Assembly (NCBI RefSeq): GCF_009663465.1
Contig: NZ_QXHU01000004.1
Span: 82,672 to 146,671, forward strand
DNA from: Riemerella anatipestifer
GTDB lineage: Bacteria > Bacteroidota > Bacteroidia > Flavobacteriales > Weeksellaceae
DNA: 64,000 nucleotides
Direction of reading: 5' to 3'
This document shows, in pieces, positions 1 to 7,895 of the stretch. Under the pieces are notes generated by a model. The model was not told the origin of the DNA and made no database searches. It was given only the letters and a program-made list of their open reading frames with translations. Every line of letters begins with the position of its first letter. The stretch's first letter is position 1. Both the position numbers and the translations under genes were made by a program.

Positions 1-4
1 AACA

Positions 5-39
5 CATTTTCTTAACGCCTCCGTTTCCTTAGGTCGGAG
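5..39. repeat. 35-bp direct repeat, copy 1
   Basis: The 35 bases at 5-39 are repeated exactly at 253-287. The shared stretch runs from CATTTTCTTAACGCC to TTAGGTCGGAG. The two copies bracket about 210 bp. Confidence 0.9.
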
Positions 40-103
40 AATGGAGCGTTGATAATTTAGCATTGCTTTAAATGGTCTTTGGTGATAAATATGTGTGTAT
101 GTC

Positions 104-123
104 CTTTTGGCTTGACCCAAAAG
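104..123. repeat. Short hairpin with CTTGAC loop
   Basis: CTTTTGG (104-110) pairs with CCAAAAG (117-123) around the loop CTTGAC, and the sequence TACCAAAAGTTCAAGA follows. The same design recurs at 319-344 and, inverted, at 713-738. Confidence 0.6.
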
Positions 124-175
124 TACCAAAAGTTCAAGACTAGAAAACTACGGCTAAAAATGTGTCGCCCATTCT

Positions 176-235
176 AAAAGCCCTAGAACTCACGCCAAGG
201 CTAAAGCCGACGCTTGTTCAGACAATAGGGCTTTT
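176..235. repeat. Inverted repeat with T-run (terminator-like)
   Basis: AAAAGCCCTA at 176-185 pairs with TAGGGCTTTT at 226-235, followed by more T residues. The flanks (CGCCCATTC near 166 and GAATGGACG near 242) extend the pairing imperfectly. It could be a terminator or part of a small mobile palindrome. No gene upstream on the plus strand is visible in the window. Confidence 0.5.
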
Positions 236-252
236 TTAACGAATGGACGCCC

Positions 253-287
253 CATTTTCTTAACGCCTCCGTTTCCTTAGGTCGGAG
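253..287. repeat. 35-bp direct repeat, copy 2
   Basis: Exact second copy of the repeat at 5-39, in the same orientation. It directly follows the imperfect inverted repeat of 163-255. Confidence 0.9.
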
Positions 288-318
288 GGGACAGTCGTTA
301 CATAGTATATTTGTCTTC

Positions 319-344
319 GTCCTTTTGTCTTGAAACAAAAGGAC
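319..344. repeat. Short hairpin with CTTGAA loop
   Basis: Ten-base perfect arms (GTCCTTTTGT at 319-328, ACAAAAGGAC at 335-344) enclose CTTGAA. It is followed immediately by CAAAAGTTCAAGA, as in the related hairpin at 104-123. I know such hairpins as common intergenic sequences in flavobacterial genomes; their function is not known to me. Confidence 0.75.
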
Positions 345-587
345 CAAAAGTTCAAGAGCAAAGGTTAGGTTTACCTACGGCACGGGACTGCCCCCTGCTA
401 TTTGGAAGCTATCGCTCTCAATGCCGCTACGGGGTCATTCCCTAAACTTACCTTTGCTCGGCAGGGCGGTGATAATAGCGAAGTGGTGATAATTAAAGGC
501 AGTTTTAAATGGTCTTTGGGAGAGGAGTGCTTATAATATATATAGTATATCTGACCTCTAAGCCCGACGGCGTTAAGAACCTCGTTA
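344..587. repeat. Repeat unit A
   Basis: About 244 bp nearly identical to 1038-1281 (unit C); the first two thirds also match unit B. The copies share the 104-bp inverted-repeat element (here 356-459), then GATAATTAAAGGCAG and the AT-rich TATAATATATATAGTATAT stretch, and end at AAGAACCTCGTTA. A few point differences separate the copies, so the duplication is not brand new. Confidence 0.9.
356..459. mobile_element. 104-bp inverted-repeat element, copy 1
   Basis: Starts GAGCAAAGGT and ends ACCTTTGCTC, a perfect 10-bp terminal inverted repeat. An inner GGGACTGCCCC faces GGGGTCATTCCC, an imperfect second inverted repeat. Three copies of exactly 104 bp lie within 800 bp. No coding capacity. It resembles a small non-autonomous palindromic element; mobility is inferred from copy number only. 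Confidence 0.65.
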
Positions 588-712
588 GTAAAGGCGTTAA
601 AAAATACCCACTGTTTGAGCAAAGGTGTGGGCAGAAGCGTTGGAGCGAGTTTTGGGGATTTTAGCCTTTAGTAATGAGGTTTAGCCAAAGGGGTTACAGT
701 CTTGAATTTTTG

Positions 713-738
713 GTTCTTTTGTTTCAAGACAAAAGAAC
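713..738. repeat. Short hairpin, inverted copy of the 319-344 type
   Basis: GTTCTTTTGT (713-722) pairs with ACAAAAGAAC (729-738) around TTCAAG, which is the reverse complement of the CTTGAA loop at 319-344. The preceding CTTGAATTTTTGG is the inverted form of the CCAAAAGTTCAAG tail. The hairpin plus tail therefore behaves as one unit that can sit in either orientation. Confidence 0.75.
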
Positions 739-750
739 TAATTACTTTTA

Positions 751-973
751 GCTTGACCTAAACCTAACGCAGTGGTTCGGCGAAGCCAAAAGTACCAAAA
801 GTTCAAGAGCAAAGGTTAGGTTTGCCTACGGCACGGGACTGCCCCCTGCTATTTGGAAGCTATCGCTCCCAATGCCGCTACGGGGTCATTCCCTAAGCTT
901 ACCTTTGCTCGGCAGAGCGTTGATAATAGCTAAGTGGTGATAATTTAGTATTGCTTTAAACGGTCTTTGATGA
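751..973. repeat. Repeat unit B
   Basis: Begins with GCTTGACC and AAACCTAACG, shared with unit C, and contains the 104-bp element (807-910). Its right end (GATAATTTAG, then TTGCTTTAAA) matches 49-80 instead of units A and C. It is therefore a chimera of two repeat types. Confidence 0.85.
807..910. mobile_element. 104-bp inverted-repeat element, copy 2
   Basis: Same length, ends and inner arms as 356-459, with a few substitutions. Confidence 0.65.
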
Positions 974-992
974 TAGTAGGCTTGTCCTTTTG

Positions 993-1281
993 GCTTGACC
1001 CAAACCTAACGAAGTGGTTCGGCGAAGCCAAAAGGACGAAAAATTCAAGAGCAAAGGTTAGGTTTGCCTACGGCACGGGACAGCCTCCTGCTATTTGGAA
1101 GCTATCGCTCCCAATACCGCTACGGGGGCAGTCCCTAAACTTACCTTTGCTCGGCAAAGCGTTGATAATAGCGAAGTGGTGATAATTAAAGGCAGTTTTA
1201 AAATGGTCTTTAGGAGAGGAGTGCTTATAATATATATAGTATATCCGACCTCTAAGCCCGCCGGCGTTAAGAACCTCGTTA
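993..1281. repeat. Repeat unit C
   Basis: The left part (993-1037) matches unit B and the right part (1038-1281) matches unit A, with the 104-bp element at 1049-1152. In this copy the inner inverted repeat is best kept on the right side (GGGGGCAGTCCC at about 1124-1135). Confidence 0.9.
1049..1152. mobile_element. 104-bp inverted-repeat element, copy 3
   Basis: Same length and ends as the copies at 356 and 807. Here the right inner arm reads GGGGGCAGTCCC, the exact complement of the left inner arm of copies 1 and 2. This indicates that the ancestral element was a longer, better palindrome. Confidence 0.65.
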
Positions 1282-1298
1282 CCTTTTACCCTAAAAAA

Positions 1299-1336
1299 TG
1301 CTTATGTTTTGCCTAAAATCTAGTTAGGTTTTTGTG
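1299..1336. repeat. 38-nt element shared with 33294-33331
   Basis: 34 of 38 positions match 33294-33331 (TGCTTA.GTTTTGCC ... AGTTA.GTTTTTGTG). Both copies lie just downstream of the stop codon of a minus-strand gene. The copy at 33294 carries a complete inverted repeat; here the outer left arm has been replaced by the end of repeat unit C. Confidence 0.7.
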
Positions 1337-1349
1337 GTGTTTTAAGGAG

Positions 1350-1988
1350 TTACTTTAAAAACGGATTGTATTGTTGTTCAAAACCGATGTTGGTACTCGC
1401 TCCGTGTCCGCTATAAACTTGGGTGTTTGATGGTAAGGTGAGTAGCTTGGTTTTGATGCTTTCAATGAGTTGTTCGTAATTACCTTTATATAAATCGGTT
1501 CTACCAATGCTCCCTTGGAAAAGTACATCGCCAGAAATCACCCAGTTTTGCTCCTTATGGTAGAAGCTAATGCTCCCCGGCGAATGCCCCGGCGTGTGTA
1601 ATAGGTGTAGAGTATCTGTTCCTAGCTGTAGAGTTTCGCCTTCGTCTATAAAGGTCGTTTGCCCTACAAAGGGAAGCATATTAAATCCATACTGCCTTGC
1701 GGTAAGGGGAGCTCTATCTAGAAGTTCTTGGTCTAGCTGGTGCATTAGCACAGGAACTTGGTAGGTGTCAAACGCCCATTGTAGCCCTGCGATATGGTCT
1801 ATATGGGCGTGGGTGAGCAGAATGTTTTTAACAGTTAAGTTCTGTGAGGTTATAAATTCGGATAACGCTAGAGTTTCGTTTGCGGTAAAATTACCTGGGT
1901 CTATAATGAAGGCTTGTTTCGCCTCGTTATAAACTACATAGGTGTTTTCTGAAAAGGGATTGAAGGTAAATGTTTTGATACTAAGCAT
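1350..1988 (-). CDS. MBL-fold metallohydrolase (glyoxalase II-like)
   Basis: A soluble zinc-dependent hydrolase of the metallo-beta-lactamase fold, close to the YcbL/hydroxyacylglutathione hydrolase group. The metal ligands are visible: HAHIDH at residues 60-65, His135 in HTPGHSPGS, Asp154 in SGDVLF and His195 in YSGHGAST. The length of 212 residues is normal for these short glyoxalase II-like enzymes, which lack the C-terminal glutathione-binding region of classical GloB. The substrate cannot be read from the sequence; a thioester or persulfide hydrolase are both possible. The gene ends 8 bases after the start of the next minus-strand gene's spacer and is probably co-transcribed with the gene at 1997-2848. 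Confidence 0.9.
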   Translation of the reverse strand: MLSIKTFTFNPFSENTYVVYNEAKQAFIIDPGNFTANETLALSEFITSQNLTVKNILLTHAHIDHIAGLQWAFDTYQVPVLMHQLDQELLDRAPLTARQYGFNMLPFVGQTTFIDEGETLQLGTDTLHLLHTPGHSPGSISFYHKEQNWVISGDVLFQGSIGRTDLYKGNYEQLIESIKTKLLTLPSNTQVYSGHGASTNIGFEQQYNPFLK

Positions 1989-1996
1989 AGCGAAGT

Positions 1997-2848
1997 TTAT
2001 TTTTCTGTTTTAATCTCTAGGTTAATTGCAGGGACGATACTTGCGGGGAGTTTTCTCCATTTTTCAACAAAACTCCTCATAAAAGACCTCCCGAAAAGCC
2101 CAGCACTGATACTAAAACTGCCTGTAAAGTTTCTATCCAAAGGCTGGAAGCCCACAAATATCTTTCCACTAAACCAAATGTTTTTATCAGAAACTTCTAA
2201 ACTAAAGGTGTTGTCTTTTAAGTTTTCACTACTTATCTCAAAGATTAAGTCTTCTTTGTTTAAAATATGGTGTGGCTTGCCATCTAATTCAGAATAAATA
2301 ATGAACCTTGCAGGAATGGCTTTGTTCACATTGAATTGAGCTAAATTGAGGTTGATTTTAGTGATTTTGGATTTGTGTTTAACTTGGATAGGAACCGCAA
2401 TTTCTGCCTGTGGTTTTTCTTTTTCTGCTTGTGCCAGTGTTTTAGAATCTTTGGAAAGGTAGTTTAAAAAAATCTTTCTAGACTTGGAGTGATACCCAAT
2501 ATTCTTTGTTATGTACTTTTTGGAAGCTATTAAAACTTCTTGTATTTCTGTAGTTTTAGGAGCTAGTATGACCTTTGTATGGCTTTTTATAAAATCGGCT
2601 ACGGTGTTTTTATAAGGTTCAAAACCTGCCGCTTCAATTTTTATGTTAGCGTTTCTATCTATATTCGTTAGGTCTATCAAAAAAAATCCCTTATCGTCGC
2701 TAAAGCCTCCTTTTTCAATATCTTCAACGCCAATTTTAGCGTACCGAATAGGTAGCCCATCGTCTTTGGAAAGAATATTCCCTGTAACGGTTTGTGAAAA
2801 ATAAATATTTGAAGCCAAAACCATCAGAAGCAACCAAAACTTTCTCAT
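1997..2848 (-). CDS. Secreted CarboxypepD_reg-like domain protein
   Basis: A signal peptide (residues 1-19, ending IYFSQ) is followed by a carboxypeptidase-regulatory-like beta-sandwich (about 20-100: TGNILSKDDGLPIRYAKIGV ... FSDDKGFFLIDL). This is the domain found at the N-terminus of TonB-dependent receptors and in many Bacteroidota envelope proteins. The remaining 180 residues have no motif I recognise; they contain a lysine-rich stretch and end in a predicted beta-rich part. No receptor barrel follows, so this is a stand-alone envelope protein of unknown role. Its stop lies 8 bp before the start of the MBL hydrolase, suggesting co-transcription. Confidence 0.8.
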   Translation of the reverse strand: MRKFWLLLMVLASNIYFSQTVTGNILSKDDGLPIRYAKIGVEDIEKGGFSDDKGFFLIDLTNIDRNANIKIEAAGFEPYKNTVADFIKSHTKVILAPKTTEIQEVLIASKKYITKNIGYHSKSRKIFLNYLSKDSKTLAQAEKEKPQAEIAVPIQVKHKSKITKINLNLAQFNVNKAIPARFIIYSELDGKPHHILNKEDLIFEISSENLKDNTFSLEVSDKNIWFSGKIFVGFQPLDRNFTGSFSISAGLFGRSFMRSFVEKWRKLPASIVPAINLEIKTEK

Positions 2849-2920
2849 AAAACCGCTTGTGAATCTTTAGTTTTTAGGGGAAAATGATAAGCCACACAAA
2901 GTTTGAGTGGCTTGTATATC

Positions 2921-3394
2921 TTAGAGGTCTGTAAGGTTGAATTTGTTGTAGATAAGTGTAAGCCTACGAATCCACTCTTTGGGTTGTGTAGAATAGCCGT
3001 TGTTGGCAATGGTTTTTATCCATAGAGCAAAATCATTATTGCCTTTTAGTTCAGCGTAATATTTTTTACGGGTGAGCATCTTACAAAAAGCATCAAAGCT
3101 TTCTTCTTTAGAGCTGAACTGTTTGTACTTAGTGGCTTTTTGGTGGTTTTTGCCCACAATCCCGAAGTGGTTGTTGAGTTGCTTTGAGTTTTTGCAGCTC
3201 CCTCCTCCTGTTTCTACGAAGGCAATCGCCATAATTACAGAGGCAGGTATCTCGTATTTTTTTGATAATTCTGTGGCTAAGTTTTTATTGCTTTTGATGT
3301 ACTGATGCGAGGTCTGTGCCTTTGCGAATACTGAAAATAAACATAAGAATGTTCCTACAATAATAGTCTTAATAAAACCTATGTGCTGTTTCAT
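2921..3394 (-). CDS. Secreted glucosaminidase-domain protein
   Basis: A signal peptide (about 1-26, ending FAKAQ) precedes a mannosyl-glycoprotein endo-beta-N-acetylglucosaminidase domain of the FlgJ/LytG type. Family landmarks are IPASVIMAIAFVETGGG (the catalytic Glu lies in this helix), NNHFGIVGK and the FDAFCKMLTRKKYYAEL segment. Such enzymes cut the glycan strands of peptidoglycan. At 157 residues it is little more than signal and catalytic domain; there is no LysM or SH3 cell-wall binding part. It is probably involved in wall remodelling or separation. Confidence 0.88.
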   Translation of the reverse strand: MKQHIGFIKTIIVGTFLCLFSVFAKAQTSHQYIKSNKNLATELSKKYEIPASVIMAIAFVETGGGSCKNSKQLNNHFGIVGKNHQKATKYKQFSSKEESFDAFCKMLTRKKYYAELKGNNDFALWIKTIANNGYSTQPKEWIRRLTLIYNKFNLTDL

Positions 3395-3574
3395 AATACA
3401 AATTATTTGCGGGCAAAGGTACTAATCTATAATTATAGGAGCTTGTTTTTTAACAAAAAAATAACATTTTTAACATAAAATAATAAAGAGATTCTTTTTG
3501 AAAAATTGATGATACAACATTGTGAATGTGTTATAAATGTGTTAAATTAGCCCCCGTTTTTAATAAAATTTATT

Positions 3575-4918
3575 TTGAAATCAAACAAAAATTATAGAGT
3601 TTTTAGATTAGTTTTTTCAAGTTTTGTAATCTATTTGTCGGCTTCGGTAGTTATGAAAATCACAGGTTTTCATTGGCAACCTTTGGATAATATAAACTTG
3701 GTTTCGGAGTTGTTCCGTTCTGAAAAAGCAACAGAGCGTGTGGGACAAAAGGAAGTCCATCATTCGCCTGCGGCCACTCCGCAAATACAAGAAGTGAATT
3801 TGGATTTGTATCAAAAGCCAGATTTAATTACTAATTTTTTAGCCAACTCTCCTCAACCAGCACTCCCAAAGTTTGTGGAAAAATTGGAGAAACTGAAGAA
3901 ACAGAAGAAAGGCAAAGTAAGAATTGCGTTCTTTGGGGATAGTATGATAGAGGGAGATCTAATGACACAGACTTTAAGGAGGCTCCTACAAACCGAGTTC
4001 GGAGGTAAAGGTGTAGGCTTTGTGCCAATGTACTCCAATGTTGCAGGGTTCAGAACAACAGCAATGGTGTCTGGAAAAGGCTGGAAAGACACTCATTTTA
4101 TGATTAAAGGAGCGGATAACCTCTACTTATCGGGGCATAGGTTCGAAGGATTAGGTACGGGTTCCTACGAGGATAAAACAATACAAAGTACCGATGTAGT
4201 AACTAAGGCGTTGCTATTTGGGAAAATAAATGATGCTGCTATAGTTGCCAACGGTACTCCATTAGTGTTGTCTGGAATAGATAAGGTCAATCGTATAGTG
4301 CTTTCTAATGATAACAATAGTAGAGTATCGGTACAGTCTAAAACAAGCTCTTTGCCTTTATTCGGGGTTAGTTTTGAGTCCGAAAATGGTGTTTTTGTAG
4401 ATAACTTCTCGTTTAGAGGGATTACTGGGGTTGAGCTTGGGAAGATAGATAAGGAAATATATAATGCCGTTCAGAAGAATAATCCTTATGATTTGGTAAT
4501 TCTTCAATATGGAGTGAATTTAATGTTCCGCCCAAAGGATACCAATTATGAATATTACGAGAAAATGATGTCGCCTGTATTAGAAAAACTGAAAAAAGAG
4601 ATGCCTAATACCGAGTTTCTGTTAATAGGTAGTGCCGACAGAGCGTTTAGGTATAATGGGGAGTACAAAACAGCGGTGGGATTGCCTAACTTGCTGAAAC
4701 TTCAGGCAGAACTCGCTTTAAAGTACAATATGGCTTTCTATAATAATTTTGCGACTATGGGGGGCGAAAATAGTATTGTTAAGTGGGCTAATGCTACACC
4801 ACCACTGGCAAACAAAGATTATATACACCCTAATGCTAAAGGTGCAGAAGTATTGGGACAAAAGCTATATGATGCCATTATAAAAGATTATCAAAAAAAT
4901 AGAAAAAGGGATAAATAA
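3575..4918 (+). CDS. SGNH/GDSL-family membrane-anchored hydrolase
   Basis: An SGNH-fold protein with one N-terminal membrane segment (about residues 9-27). Block I is FFGDSMIEGD (catalytic Ser near 123), block III-like LQYGVN is near 308, and block V is DYIHPNAKG near 415 (Asp and His of the triad). The start is a TTG at 3575, chosen because the next ATG would cut off most of the membrane segment. The stop overlaps the start of the MBOAT gene (TAATG), so the two are translationally coupled. By analogy with AlgX/AlgJ and PatB it probably handles acetyl groups delivered by the MBOAT protein onto a surface glycan; the acceptor is unknown. Confidence 0.85.
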   Translation: MKSNKNYRVFRLVFSSFVIYLSASVVMKITGFHWQPLDNINLVSELFRSEKATERVGQKEVHHSPAATPQIQEVNLDLYQKPDLITNFLANSPQPALPKFVEKLEKLKKQKKGKVRIAFFGDSMIEGDLMTQTLRRLLQTEFGGKGVGFVPMYSNVAGFRTTAMVSGKGWKDTHFMIKGADNLYLSGHRFEGLGTGSYEDKTIQSTDVVTKALLFGKINDAAIVANGTPLVLSGIDKVNRIVLSNDNNSRVSVQSKTSSLPLFGVSFESENGVFVDNFSFRGITGVELGKIDKEIYNAVQKNNPYDLVILQYGVNLMFRPKDTNYEYYEKMMSPVLEKLKKEMPNTEFLLIGSADRAFRYNGEYKTAVGLPNLLKLQAELALKYNMAFYNNFATMGGENSIVKWANATPPLANKDYIHPNAKGAEVLGQKLYDAIIKDYQKNRKRDK

Positions 4919-6576
4919 TGAATGTAGAACAGTTTTTAGCGTCCTTTGATTGGGCTGCTTTTGGGAATCAATTTTTATACGATAGTAAAAATCCGCTCCT
5001 GTTTAATAATGGGTTTTTCGTTTACTTTTTTTCATTATTTATACTCTTGTTCTTTGCTCTAAGGCATCAGCATCAAGCAAGGCGTTATGTATTTTGTTTG
5101 TTTTCTTTATACTTTTTCTACAAAGCCAGTGGTTGGTTTGTAGGGTTGGTTATTTTGTCTGCTATTGTAGATTTTTTCTTGTCTAATGCTATTTATAAAG
5201 CGAAACAGAAGTCGGCTAAAACGGGTTTACTTGTTCTTAGTATTATATTCAATTTAGGAATGTTGTTTTACTTTAAGTACACCAATTTCTTTATTAGCAT
5301 TTCTAATGAATGGCTTAATACAGACTTTAATCCGCTGAATATTTTGCTTCCCATAGGGATTTCTTTTTATACTTTTGAAAACCTTAGTTATACCATAGAT
5401 GTCTACAGAGGCGATTTTAAACCAGCCTCCAAATTTTCAGATTACCTTTTGTTTTTGGCATTTTTCCCAAAACTGATGATGGGACCTATTGTAAGAGCTC
5501 ACGATTTTGTACCACAAATCAACGAGCCTTATGTAATTTCCGAAAAAGACTTTGCTAAAGGTTTTTATCTGATTATTTCTGGATTGATAAAAAAACTAAT
5601 CATTTCAGATTTTATCACGCTGAATTTTGTAGATTATGTCTTTGATAATCCTGCACTGCATACAGGGTTAGAAAACCTTTTTGCGGTCTATGGTTACGCT
5701 ATGGTTATCTATTGTGATTTTAGCGGATATAGTGATATTGCCATAGGAATAGCCTTGTGGCTAGGCTTTAAAATACCACCGAATTTCCTATCGCCTTATC
5801 AAAGTAAAAATATTACAGAGTTCTGGAGACGTTGGCATATGTCCCTTTCCTCTTGGCTTAAAGATTATCTTTATATCCCGTTGGGTGGTAATCGTAAGTT
5901 TTCCGTAGCATCGTTTCTATTTGTTTCGTTGTTTTTGATAGGAGTATTTCTAATGGGAGTGAATTTGTTCCACTTATCTTATGCTTATTCCGGTGGATTA
6001 TCCGCAGCGATGTTACTCATCTTTTTGTTGCCTGCACTCATTACTCGAGATTCTAAGGGTATTGCGGCTAACTTTAATCTATTGACCACAATGCTTTTAG
6101 GGGGATTTTGGCACGGAGCGAGTTGGAACTTTATTATCTGGGGAGCCATTCACGGAGTAGGTTTGGGTATTCATAAAATATGGATGTTACTTACAGGCAA
6201 AGCTCTTAAAAAGGTTAATAATACCTTTATCTATAAGGTAATTATGGGGCTGGTAACTTTCCATTTTGTGTGTTTTGGTTGGGTGTTTTTTAAGGCGGAA
6301 GACTTTGAAATCGCAAAGGCGATGTTATTCCAAATCTTCTATAATTTTGATGTTTCTGTCTTTATGCCTTTCTATGAAAATTATCAAGAAGTGCTTTGGA
6401 TGATTGGCTTTGCGATGCTCATTCATCTAATACCTGATGGGTTGGTAGATAAGTTGCTAGACAAGCCCAAAACAATTCCTTTGGTGTTTTATATAATGGT
6501 GTTTTTCTGCTTTCTGTTGCTTTATGGCTTTTTTAAATCCTCGGAGCAGGTAATGCCGATTTATTTACAATTTTAA
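4918..6576 (+). CDS. MBOAT acyltransferase (AlgI-like)
   Basis: A polytopic inner-membrane O-acyltransferase of the AlgI/DltB/PatA type, which moves acetyl groups from the cytoplasm across the membrane for O-acetylation of a polysaccharide or other envelope polymer. Many hydrophobic segments span the 552 residues. The family signatures are TEFWRRWHMSLSSWLKDYLY near 300-320 and GFWHGASWNF with the active His near 400, plus MMGPIVRAHDF upstream. The gene sits between two SGNH-type genes in one plus-strand run, matching the usual pairing of an MBOAT exporter with periplasmic SGNH transferases. Confidence 0.93.
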   Translation: MNVEQFLASFDWAAFGNQFLYDSKNPLLFNNGFFVYFFSLFILLFFALRHQHQARRYVFCLFSLYFFYKASGWFVGLVILSAIVDFFLSNAIYKAKQKSAKTGLLVLSIIFNLGMLFYFKYTNFFISISNEWLNTDFNPLNILLPIGISFYTFENLSYTIDVYRGDFKPASKFSDYLLFLAFFPKLMMGPIVRAHDFVPQINEPYVISEKDFAKGFYLIISGLIKKLIISDFITLNFVDYVFDNPALHTGLENLFAVYGYAMVIYCDFSGYSDIAIGIALWLGFKIPPNFLSPYQSKNITEFWRRWHMSLSSWLKDYLYIPLGGNRKFSVASFLFVSLFLIGVFLMGVNLFHLSYAYSGGLSAAMLLIFLLPALITRDSKGIAANFNLLTTMLLGGFWHGASWNFIIWGAIHGVGLGIHKIWMLLTGKALKKVNNTFIYKVIMGLVTFHFVCFGWVFFKAEDFEIAKAMLFQIFYNFDVSVFMPFYENYQEVLWMIGFAMLIHLIPDGLVDKLLDKPKTIPLVFYIMVFFCFLLLYGFFKSSEQVMPIYLQF

Positions 6577-6585
6577 AGACAGAAA

Positions 6586-7893
6586 ATGAGTAAAAATAAA
6601 AATCGTTTTTTATACTTTTTGTGTGCTATTTCAATATGGTTTGGGGTAAACGCCCAAATAACCAATGCTGAAAATTTAGAACCTTTTGTAACCAAACTAA
6701 AACGAAATGAAGCCGTAACACAGATTTTATTTATCGGTGATTCGCATATACAAGCCGATTGGCTCACAGGATACCTTCGTAATAAATTTCAAGAAGAATA
6801 TGGCAATGCAGGGCGAGGTCTGGTGTTTCCCTATGCGGTAGCTAATTCTAATGGTCCAGAAGATATATCGGCGTACAGTAATACGACTTGGGAGAACTTT
6901 AGATTAGTTTATGAACAAGATGTTTTTCCGAAAATAGGTGCTTCAGGATTTGTGATTGGGAATAAAGAATCTTCTATTTTGGAAATAAATCTTAGACCCG
7001 AAGATGCATTCACTAAGGTAGTTATATTCAATGATAGTATAATGAAGGGAGAGCCTTTTGAGTTAATGAAATCTAACGAAAGTTTAAAGAGTTTTATAAA
7101 AAAGGATAAAAAAGTATTCCCTTATATCGTAAAAACAGAGGATACATTCCCAGAGATAGCTTCTAAATTCTATACCACCACCACAAGGTTAAATCAGCTC
7201 AATCAATACAAAAAGCCTATTGCTAATCAGTCCTATTCTGTGGAGCAAGTAGGGATTAGTTATGACTTTTCCTTTGAAAATCAGCTAAAAAGTTTATCAA
7301 AGTTTACCTTTTGTGAACTAAATACAGTCGTGAATTTGTCTGAACCAAATACTCGCCTTTTGTTGAAGACTAATGCTAAAAATGGTAATGTTTTCTATGG
7401 CTTTCAATTTTTGAATAACAATACCAAAGGGGTTGTATTTAATACGGTAGGCGTTAATGGAGCTACCTATGCTGATTTTTTAAAATATCCGTTACAGTTG
7501 CAACAGTTAAAGTCGATTCAACCAGATATTGCCATTATAGCTTTAGGTACTAATGAATCTTTAGGTACTATAGGTGAGGAAGAGTTTAAGCGAAATGCAA
7601 TAAATCTTATTTCCGAGCTAAGAAAAGACACGCAGCTCCCAATCTTGTTAATATCACCACCAGACAATAAACTGAAAGGTGATAAAGCAGAACTTATCAC
7701 TAAGTGGATTGCTCAAGTTGCTACTCAAGAAAAAGTAGCGTTTTACGATTTGAATAAAGCGTTGGGCGGAAGAAGCTATTTTCAAAAAGCACTGAACAAT
7801 AAAGATGCTAATAAAGACGGCGTACACTTTTTGAAGGCGGGTTACGAAAAGCAAGCACAAAAGATTTACGCAGCTTTAAAAGCATTGTTTTAG
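6586..7893 (+). CDS. SGNH/GDSL-family protein with inserted LysM-like segment
   Basis: A signal peptide (residues 1-23, ending GVNAQ) is followed by an SGNH fold: FIGDSHIQADWL (Ser53), IALGTNESLG near 318-326 (block III, Asn) and DGVHFLKAGY near 410 (Asp/His pair). Between these, at about 178-208, lies YIVKTEDTFPEIASKFYTTT and then LNQLNQY, which fits the LysM pattern (Y-V-x-x-G/E-D-T ... I-A ... L-x-x-L-N). An insertion inside the catalytic domain is unusual. It follows the MBOAT gene by 9 bp and should act in the same glycan O-acetylation pathway in the periplasm. Confidence 0.85.
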   Translation: MSKNKNRFLYFLCAISIWFGVNAQITNAENLEPFVTKLKRNEAVTQILFIGDSHIQADWLTGYLRNKFQEEYGNAGRGLVFPYAVANSNGPEDISAYSNTTWENFRLVYEQDVFPKIGASGFVIGNKESSILEINLRPEDAFTKVVIFNDSIMKGEPFELMKSNESLKSFIKKDKKVFPYIVKTEDTFPEIASKFYTTTTRLNQLNQYKKPIANQSYSVEQVGISYDFSFENQLKSLSKFTFCELNTVVNLSEPNTRLLLKTNAKNGNVFYGFQFLNNNTKGVVFNTVGVNGATYADFLKYPLQLQQLKSIQPDIAIIALGTNESLGTIGEEEFKRNAINLISELRKDTQLPILLISPPDNKLKGDKAELITKWIAQVATQEKVAFYDLNKALGGRSYFQKALNNKDANKDGVHFLKAGYEKQAQKIYAALKALF

Positions 7894-7895
7894 AG

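Larger units (their letters stand above)
1..1349. repeat. Gene-free repeat mosaic
   Basis: No open frame here resembles a protein; the short frames present only translate repeat sequence. The stretch is visibly richer in G+C than the neighbouring genes. It is built from direct repeats (5-39 = 253-287), three repeat units (344-587, 751-973, 993-1281), small hairpins with a CTTGA-type loop, and one larger imperfect inverted repeat (about 163-255). It lies downstream of the minus-strand hydrolase gene that ends at 1350. Such mosaics usually form by repeated insertion and recombination of small non-coding elements; that is inference here. Confidence 0.85.

Noticed and set aside
344-1281. Possible CRISPR-like array from regularly recurring units
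   Set aside because: Units are about 220-290 bp, only three, with internal inverted repeats and no spacer-repeat alternation.
398-1316. Short open frames in the repeat mosaic on both strands
   Set aside because: They repeat with the DNA units, shift with small differences between copies, and resemble no protein family.
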